The position numbers and the translations under genes were made by a program. The notes under the pieces were generated by a model, which searched no databases, had not been told where the DNA came from, and saw only the letters and a list, made by a program, of their open reading frames with translations. A stretch of DNA of 64,000 nt, from positions 141,075,368 to 141,139,367 of the forward strand of contig JALGPY010000001.1 of the NCBI GenBank assembly GCA_023055425.1, in the 5' to 3' direction. Shown piece after piece: positions 57,310 to 64,000 of the stretch (positions are counted from its first letter, which is position 1; each line of letters opens with the position of its first letter). This DNA comes from Linanthus parryae (taxonomy: Eukaryota > Streptophyta > Magnoliopsida > Ericales > Polemoniaceae).

Positions 57310-57850
57310 TTAACTAATATTGTTAATGGCTCTCAAACAACCCTGGGCAAAATTATGAGCCAAAACATTGAAACATATGGAAATAAAAAAGAGGCTACAC
57401 AAAGAGAAATCACATCTTAACTTTGAACAATTCTCCAGAATAGTAGTTATTTTTGAATTCCAGGACGATGAACCCGAGTTCAGCTCCTTAATAACCGTTT
57501 CACAATCTGAGTAGAAAGCCACTGAGTTCCAACCATTTCTTTTGCACCAAATAATTGCATCTCTAATGGCCCAAGCTTCAAGGATAATTGGATCAGTGAT
57601 GCCAGAAAATGATTGATAAAATTTATCAAGACAGCAACCATTGGTGTCCAAACATGTTGCTGCAGTACTTCCTTTGTTAATCCTAGCACCAACCGCAGCA
57701 TCTTTGAAAATGTTGAATTCAGCTACAAGAGGAGGATTGCAGCTGACTTCTTTGCTCAATGAGGAGGCAAAGGCTTAATATTGTGTCCCTTGAACTCAAA
57801 CATACAACACAGAGCTTTTTTAACAATCTGTAATGGCTGCCATCTCAAAT
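57310..57850 (-). pseudogene. LINE RNase H copy C
   Basis: The longest surviving frame, 57759-57310 (149 residues), holds the whole RNase H core: NIFKDAAVG, DPIILEAWAIRDAI, FYSDCETVIKELN and LAHNFAQGCLRAI. The D-E-D catalytic residues are all present. The start is cut, because the unit ends near 57860 in different sequence. It has no intact LINE around it. Confidence 0.72.
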
Positions 57851-57860
57851 TATTAAATGG

Positions 57861-58945
57861 CTTAATTTCTTAATGCATACCCCCAGTATAACGAAACTAA
57901 CACATTACAATCTCCACTTTTAGAATAGGCTTAATGGTTTCCCCATTTGCAAAAAACCCTACTTATTGAAACTGATAAAATAATTCTGATAAATAGTTAA
58001 CGGAATAAGCCGTTAGTTGACTATCACGCCATTTTCTTTGAGGGTAAATTTGTCGAATCCTATTTATGTATGAACACAAATAACAATATCGTCATCACCC
58101 ACCGATGTTGCTATGATCCCCGCCACACAACTCAAATTCCGGGGAACCTAGCCCAGATTCCGGCGAACCAATCCTAAGTACCAGCTACATTCAGCTGCCA
58201 CCAAGCCTCACAAACAATAAAACAATGCTTGCAAAAGAGAGAGTAAGTATAGAGGGAGAAATAGATCCACCTAGCAATCAATCCAGAGATTACTTCCACT
58301 ACTTCCTCTTCTTCTCCGCCATAAACGTTTCCGGCACACCCACCACCAAACAGAGCACATTCCGACTCAACCCGACAAACAAACTCAGATCCTCAACCTA
58401 CAGAACCTCAAAATGCCCAATCGAACCAGCAAATTGGCGAGAACCCCGTCAACGCCAACCTAGACATGAAACCGAGTTGGTTCCAATTAACCCAAGCATG
58501 AATATAACAGTAACTAGTAGTGGACATAGATTCAAACCTATCAGTAGATAGGAGAATCGACGAATTGAGAACAAGGAGGCCATAGACAGGGGTTTGATTG
58601 TTTTGAACTTATGTAGGCTTCTTCAATTGAACTTGTGAAATGATTGAGAAAGAGGGGCAGATATGGAGAGAGGTGAAGTGCTGAGTCTGGAATGCTCGAT
58701 ACCCTTTCTTTCCGATCCCCTTCATCAATTTATTTTATAAAACCCTTCTTCATCCTTTTTGTTTTGAAAGCAACCCTTTTTCATTCAAATCTTCTTCTGT
58801 TAAATTTTTTTTTTAAACTTAGGCTTAATTACTTAATGCATACCTCCATTATATGAAAACTAACACAATGCAACTCCCATTTTCAAATAGGCTTATTGCA
58901 TCCTCCATTTGCAATAAATCATACTTAATGCAACTAGTAAAAAAA
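57861..58945 (+). repeat. Pair of direct repeats flanking unassigned sequence
   Basis: A block of about 115 bp starting GGCTTAATTTCTTAATGCAT at 57861 recurs at about 58822 as GGCTTAATTACTTAATGCAT, same orientation and clearly diverged. Between them is a C-rich stretch (58090-58560) with an open plus-strand frame at 58225-58551 that has no known motif. No TG..CA ends or target duplication were found, so the nature is open. Confidence 0.45.
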
Positions 58946-59039
58946 ATCATTTCAAACACCCCACTAAGGGAGGTATTATGTCCAAACAGAAATAACAAAT
59001 TTACATTAAAAAGAAAAAAAGAAAAAATAAGTTGTAAAG

Positions 59040-59226
59040 TGTTATGGAATATTATAATGAATATTCCCTAATAGATTATGATTGACTCCTAGTAGATAAT
59101 GATTGACTCTTAGAGGATTATGATTAGCTCCCACACTCTATATAAAGAGTGATTTGGTAGAGAATAAAATACTTTTGATATTCCTCCCTACATTGTTCTC
59201 TCTTCTCTATTCTTGAGTTCACAACA
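59040..59226 (+). repeat. Short Copia LTR (187 bp)
   Basis: It starts TGTTATGGAATATTATAATG and ends TTCACAACA, followed by CGTTATCAGCACGC (59227 on). A TATA box (CTATATAAAG) is at 59139. Within it a 22-bp unit with GATTATGATTGACTCC is repeated about three times (59073-59131). It resembles the LTR at 1296-1500. Confidence 0.7.
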
Positions 59227-59242
59227 CGTTATCAGCACGCTC
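59227..59242 (+). other. Primer-binding site of the 59-kb Copia
   Basis: CGTTATCAGCACGCTC directly follows the LTR. The same TTATCAGCAC word follows the LTR end at 1500. I take it as the primer site by position; the tRNA is not assigned with certainty. Confidence 0.55.
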
Positions 59243-61086
59243 TACTGGATTAGAAGATTTATCAAGAGAACAGGTACGATTATCATTATGAATATTGCGA
59301 GAAAATGATGATCGAACGAAAAAATATAATTTCCGGTCTTGATTGTCCCCATCTCTTGCTTCTTTTCGAGTTGATTCGAATCGATCGTATGAAATATGGA
59401 TATTATTCACATTCTTTTCCTCCATTTTTGTTGTCTGTTGGAGAGAAAATAATATTGGTCTATGTCATGGGTTTTTCGAAAAAAAAAAAAGTTCTTCTCA
59501 AACCCTAGACCTCGATCTACTATTAGATCTAGAGGGGATAAAATAAAAATTGATGGTGAAGTTCAGATAGTGATCGAACTTAGATCCACCAAGAAAGAAA
59601 TGAAAAAAAAAAAAAAATGAACAAAAAAGAGCATATTGCAGCTAGCCAGCTAGCCGCATAGTGCAGCCATCACCTAAAGCAGTTTAAAAACCCTGATATG
59701 GGTTATTTTGCCGAATTTTTCTTTCCTTCGTGCGCTCAAATATGCTGCTGCTTCAAAAAAAAAAAAAAAAAAAAAAAATTGGCTGCTTAGGGTTCAAACA
59801 AAAACCCATGAGATCATGTCTTAATCCAAAGTTTTACCACATGATCATAATGGCTTTGTTTCTTTTATGGAGCCCTTATTTAATGTTTTTTTTTTCGTCT
59901 GCTCATGAAAAGAAAAAGTAGTCGTGGCCGCTTAGTATGACAAACTCGGCTGGAACAAACCGTCGAGTATTGCATTATCCCGGATCTACTGGTTGCGTAT
60001 TTCGCCCAGATTAAGTAATTATGATTTGGATAACAAATATGTTATGGTTTGGACCAAGCAGCCATACCAAGAAGCATGCCGCCCCATCTAGAATCTAGAG
60101 ATCATATGCCGGTGCGGTAAAAAGAAAAGCTTCTTGTTAATCAATCCAGGCCATTGGCTGAGTAGCACCTAAACCGCTTCCATTGGCAGCGTTGACATTC
60201 AACTCTCTTTGAGTTTTCTCATCATGAAAATGAGATGATCAAGAAAAGAAAATGTCACTGGAGAAGGAGTTGAAAGTTTTGAACTCACAAACTCGTGACT
60301 TACGGTGCCCCCAAATAGGTACTGCGATACTCTTGTTACCAATTTCATCCATGATGTAAGGTTACATGTGTTTATTTTCTTTGTTGTGTACTATGAAAAT
60401 ATAGTTGTACTGTCCTGGCATTTAGGATATGACATATCACCTAGTTTGCTCATATGCTATTGTTTGACCTTAGCTTGACATATTAAATGGAAAGTCAACA
60501 TTGTCTAGTTAGAGCATTGATTTTTCTTTGATCATTGAGACCTATAAATCGCCTAAACTTTTGTTTTAGTGATTTAAGAAATGAATAAAAAAAACTCGGT
60601 TTCCAACACACAAAGGCGGTACCCCTAAACAAAACTCTGAATGGTTGAATTACACACTAATATGTATTAACCGTTCCAGTTTACTATTTATACTGTTGTT
60701 TCTGAAAATGGTAAAAGTATTACATCATTGAATTTGACCCCAGCCCAAGAAAAACAGTTTTTACTTTTAGTCGAATGATTTGAAATAAAGTCCGATACAT
60801 CGTTATTTTGTCTCTGAACAGAAGAAACAGAAGAAAGAAAATTGTTTGCTCGGCTGGCCATAAACTACAATTTATGACTGTTTTTCTCAATAGTTATAGT
60901 TTCGATAAATTTGTTTTTGGTGTTACGATATATTTTGCTGTATAGAGCTCTGAAAGTATCGTCACAATGATACATAATTTATTGAGAAAAATAGAACAAT
61001 GTGTTCTTTTGAATCTTTACTTAATATTGATCATAGTTTGTTCTTGAATATTATGGTGACTCCCTCTATCAAATTTGTCCATGGTC

Positions 61087-61181
61087 TACAGCTAGAGTGG
61101 TAGCTCAAGTGCTAGAGCGTTAGAAGCCACTGCATAAAGTCCCGGGTTCAAACCCGGTTGACGACAAAAAGAAAAAAAAAA
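61087..61181 (+). mobile_element. Very short tRNA-derived SINE-like retrocopy
   Basis: A 95-bp insertion flanked by an 11-bp near-perfect duplication, TGTCCATGGTC (61076-61086) and TGTCCGTGGTC (61182-61192). It contains a polymerase III A box (TAGCTCAAGTGCTAG, 61101) and B box (GGGTTCAAACCC, 61144), and ends in an A-rich tail. It does not fold into a full tRNA cloverleaf with matched acceptor arms. It may be a minimal SINE or a retroposed tRNA pseudogene. Confidence 0.7.
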
Positions 61182-62507
61182 TGTCCGTGGTCCAAATTCT
61201 TCTCTATGGGAGTTAGAGATCAGACTGTTGGTTTCATTTACTGATTATTCTTTTTGTTGGGAGTTTGTGATATTTGAGTAGCAGTATCTTTTTAGCCGTG
61301 GGAAAAGAAAAAATATTGACATGTGGAATATGTTTGTCTCTTTATCCTTCTCATGTTTATTTTTTTTAGTAAAAGAATGGAACCTCAGATAAATGTTAGT
61401 ACCCACAGGTTTTAGAGTCATTGATATGCTTACTTGAAGTGCGTCTTGATATATGCATTTAGAAAACACGGATAATTAATGCTTGGAAGATAGTATATCG
61501 TATTTTATCATTTATTTTGGTAAACTTCTTCTTCGGCTGAGAATTTGTTCGCCAATAGAAGATTCTGTTCAATATTTTGTTGATCATGATCTCATATAAA
61601 TGTTTATTTTACTTTGAGAAAAAAAAAACACTCTTAAGGAGGTTGTCATTGATGAGTATGAACGTCAATGTGTTCGTTATTACTGATTGACACAATATTA
61701 TTTTGTATTCGAGCTTATGAGATCTGATTTTCCCATGATCTACCGTTATGGAAAAAAAAATTCTAATATTTTGTCAAAATCTCACTAGTTTGGCCTATTC
61801 TCAGAGGTGAATAGTAGATCTCGGGAGTGGATGATTTATTTTATGCTCGAGTCTATTCATTTAAGCGAATAGAGAGTCATCCACGGAGCGAATCTTACAA
61901 AATTATATGGTCTAAATATTCTGCACAGTCAAGGACTTGGTTGAGATTGTTATATGGTCTTCGTACCATGATGGTCATTTATTGATTGATCATTTATAAT
62001 AACCTCATGAAGAGGAATACCACATGAAAACAGGGGGAGACAAAAATACTTAAATAGTTCCAGATATACCACCCCTCAGTGGTCATGATCGCATAGTTGT
62101 CATACCTTGCACTCTTTTGTTGATATCTATGTAAATGTTTGGTTGAGTGATTCAAGATCCTCCCAACTCCATAGAAAAAATCAAAACTTCAAATTGCACT
62201 TGCCACAAAGATCAATTTGCACAACAATTTTTGATTCTATAAAAAGGTAGGCTACAAGAGGTAACCTACATTTGTAAAACTAGAAGTTTCGACAATTGAA
62301 AAAAAAAAGAACTCTATTCAAGGATGTACATGAAGGCTCACAGCTGTAGCTTTTAAGCACCGTGTGTTTCATGAAACACAAATGATCCCCTTGAATATTG
62401 AGATTCAAAGTAATGAAACTTTTTAAGTTTTATACTTGCATTTATGGACATGCCAAGTGGTTTTGTATAATTCAGATAAATGACATTCTCCGTATACATT
62501 TTTTTTA

Positions 62508-62605
62508 AAAATGGTTTGATGCATTACATCGCATATCCAACGTAGAGAATTTTGTCATAAAAATGGCTTGATGCATTGCATCGCCCAACCGACGCATAAT
62601 TTGTG
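62508..62605 (+). repeat. 52-bp direct repeat, two copies
   Basis: AAAATGGTTTGATGCATTAC at 62508 and AAAATGGCTTGATGCATTGC at 62560, with partly conserved continuation. Tandem duplication in the decayed region. Confidence 0.65.
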
Positions 62606-64000
62606 CGTTGTGATTCCATATCAAATCTCATAGAACATCCAAAAAATTATTACTCAGCCCCTAAAGTTGTTTGGATGTTGTCAATCTCACATTTGAAAAA
62701 TGTGCATATCTTATATCGAGCACCTAGAAGACATATCGTCTCTAGAAGAGATAAATGGTTGTTGACATGAACTCGTCAAGAAATATCAAGATTGAGTTCG
62801 TCACCGTTGGCATCACTAAAAGTGATTGGTTGCTTGAATAATTGATATAACACTTCGATAGTCTTCATGATTATTTTATATTGACTATATATGCACTTCT
62901 TAGGGATTACATGCTTTATGCTCATTATCTATCTCATTTGAACCCATTTAAAGGAGGATCATGAGATTAGTATTCGCATAAGTAAAACTCCTATTCCAAA
63001 GAGGATAGTATTTTAGAGTTCTTGAGGACTACAAGTTTGAATTATGACAAATTGTATCTCCTAAGTAGATACATTCTCGCCTTATTTTTTTTGGCTCGAG
63101 TATCTAAATATGCCTAAAGCATATTTTTTTTGACATTGATCATATGATTCATGTCATGAGGGGGAGGAATTACCCTATTACAAGACATGAATTTTAATTT
63201 AAATGTCTCATTCAAACTTGATCCAAACGATCTTATAAATTATGAGATTTATGAAGCATGTAAATGTTGCTTATGAAACTACAAATATTCTCTATAAGGA
63301 TCATCATCTTCTTAGTTCCAACTCTACACAAATTGAGAACACAAGAGAATCATCAATAAATGATGAAACCAATGCCCTTGAAGAGGCAACAACTCATGTA
63401 GATGAAGAGCTACCTACATTTGAGTCTATGATGATCATTGATGTATTCACTTTGAAAAGCGCTTGAAATCATATGATTTCCTTACACCACTATAAGTGGA
63501 AATGTGTTGACTATATTGGCCAAAATCAAGTCAACACTCGTGTGTGTAAATATACACGAGCTCTGCAGCTAATGCATCGAGCATATATGTGAAGTACTTT
63601 GAAGTACTTGGGATGCCTCAAGCATCCATGTTCGTATAGAACAACATATTTTAATGTCCGCACCCTAATGGTTGAATGCGTAAGACTATTGAAAGAGAAA
63701 CATGCTATATGCCCATATATTTCCCATGGTTATAATTATAACCCACAAATCCTCTGTTGATAAGAGTGATTATGATATTTCGTTTAGTCTCAAGACTACG
63801 AATATGAAAGTAACTAGTTACACAAAATGATCATACATATCACTATATGTGAAATCCATGGAGGCTATTACCCATGAGATATACTTCTTTGCTAAAGCAA
63901 ATCGAAGATACACACTCGCGAGTAGTTTAGGTGCATATGCATATTATTTAGTATGACAAATGTCTCATGAGTATAGAACATGTCATACTTATTAACTGAT

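Larger units (their letters stand above)
54600..57860. repeat. Tandem triplication, unit about 1.1 kb
   Basis: Three head-to-tail units: A (about 54605-56195, including the 541-bp MITE), B (about 56196-57316) and C (57317-57860, partial). GTTAATGGCTCTCAAACAA marks the unit start at 56201 and 57322, a spacing of 1121 bp. The units share both the LINE RNase H and non-LINE flank such as CCAACAATAAGCTTAA and TTCTTTTAACTAAT, so the duplication arose after LINE insertion. Confidence 0.8.
59243..64000 (+). mobile_element. Decayed interior, probably Copia, to window end
   Basis: No frame above about 75 codons survives. A plus-strand frame at 63242-63466 (74 codons) has no domain I can name. Phrases like GAGGGGGAGG (63159) are purine-rich but not clearly a PPT. 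Assigning the region to the element starting at 59040 rests on position and on the lack of another boundary. A second LTR was not found in the window. Confidence 0.3.

Noticed and set aside
61087..61181. Functional tRNA gene
   Set aside because: A and B boxes are present but the acceptor arms do not pair, and it has an A-rich tail and target duplication, so it is a retrocopy.

Overview
This is nuclear DNA of a flowering plant, most likely a eudicot. The evidence is the set of plant transposable element families (Ty1-Copia, Ty3-Gypsy including a Tat/Ogre-type element, CACTA, hAT-like and Stowaway-like MITEs, a Helitron-like element, plant L1-type LINEs, a tRNA-derived SINE-like copy) and the one host gene that can be recognised, an F-box/FBA-type gene. 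I cannot name the species. I see no rRNA gene, functional tRNA, CRISPR array or intact cellular gene. Almost everything recognisable is mobile DNA, much of it nested. All comparisons are by eye from the sequence.

Layout. 1-322: 3' end and LTR of a Copia element. 1296-2340: LTR and leader of another Copia group. 2397-10806: an F-box pseudogene on the minus strand, split by a 7.8-kb Copia element (2727-10503, TSD TGTTC) with about 98% identical LTRs but decayed coding; a Stowaway-like MITE (10845-11102) sits just upstream of its start codon. 11105-15200: mostly unassigned, with an hAT-like remnant and a Helitron-like element (13211-13731). 15200-17488: a Copia fragment, then a Gypsy LTR of the Tat/Athila type on the minus strand.

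17489-36231 is a nest. Copia-2 (minus) carries Copia-3 (plus, LTR plus leader only). Next comes a Gypsy integrase fragment cut by Copia-1 (23759-34828, minus), whose 3' LTR is itself cut by a 2.5-kb solo Gypsy LTR (23956-26500, TSD GTTGA). The same Gypsy element resumes at 34829-36231. 36232-38318 is a second Tat/Athila-type LTR containing an array of palindromic TGCGTTTGAACGCA-like words.

40138-47483 is the most interesting object: a Tat/Ogre-type retrotransposon read on the minus strand (gag, protease, RT) that has lost RNase H and integrase. It carries on the opposite strand a 506-codon reading frame (two in-frame stops) resembling the plant mobile domain. The frame meets the RT tail to tail, and both LTRs are nearly identical.

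47643-48024: a short LINE 3' end with TSD. 49104-54474: a CACTA element (TSD CTA) with GC-rich subterminal repeats and a decayed ~80-bp tandem array but no visible transposase. 54545-57860: a LINE RNase H segment repeated three times in tandem, the first copy carrying an hAT-like MITE with an 8-bp TSD. 57861-58945: a pair of direct repeats. 59040-64000: a Copia LTR and primer site followed by decayed sequence, with a 95-bp SINE-like insertion at 61087.
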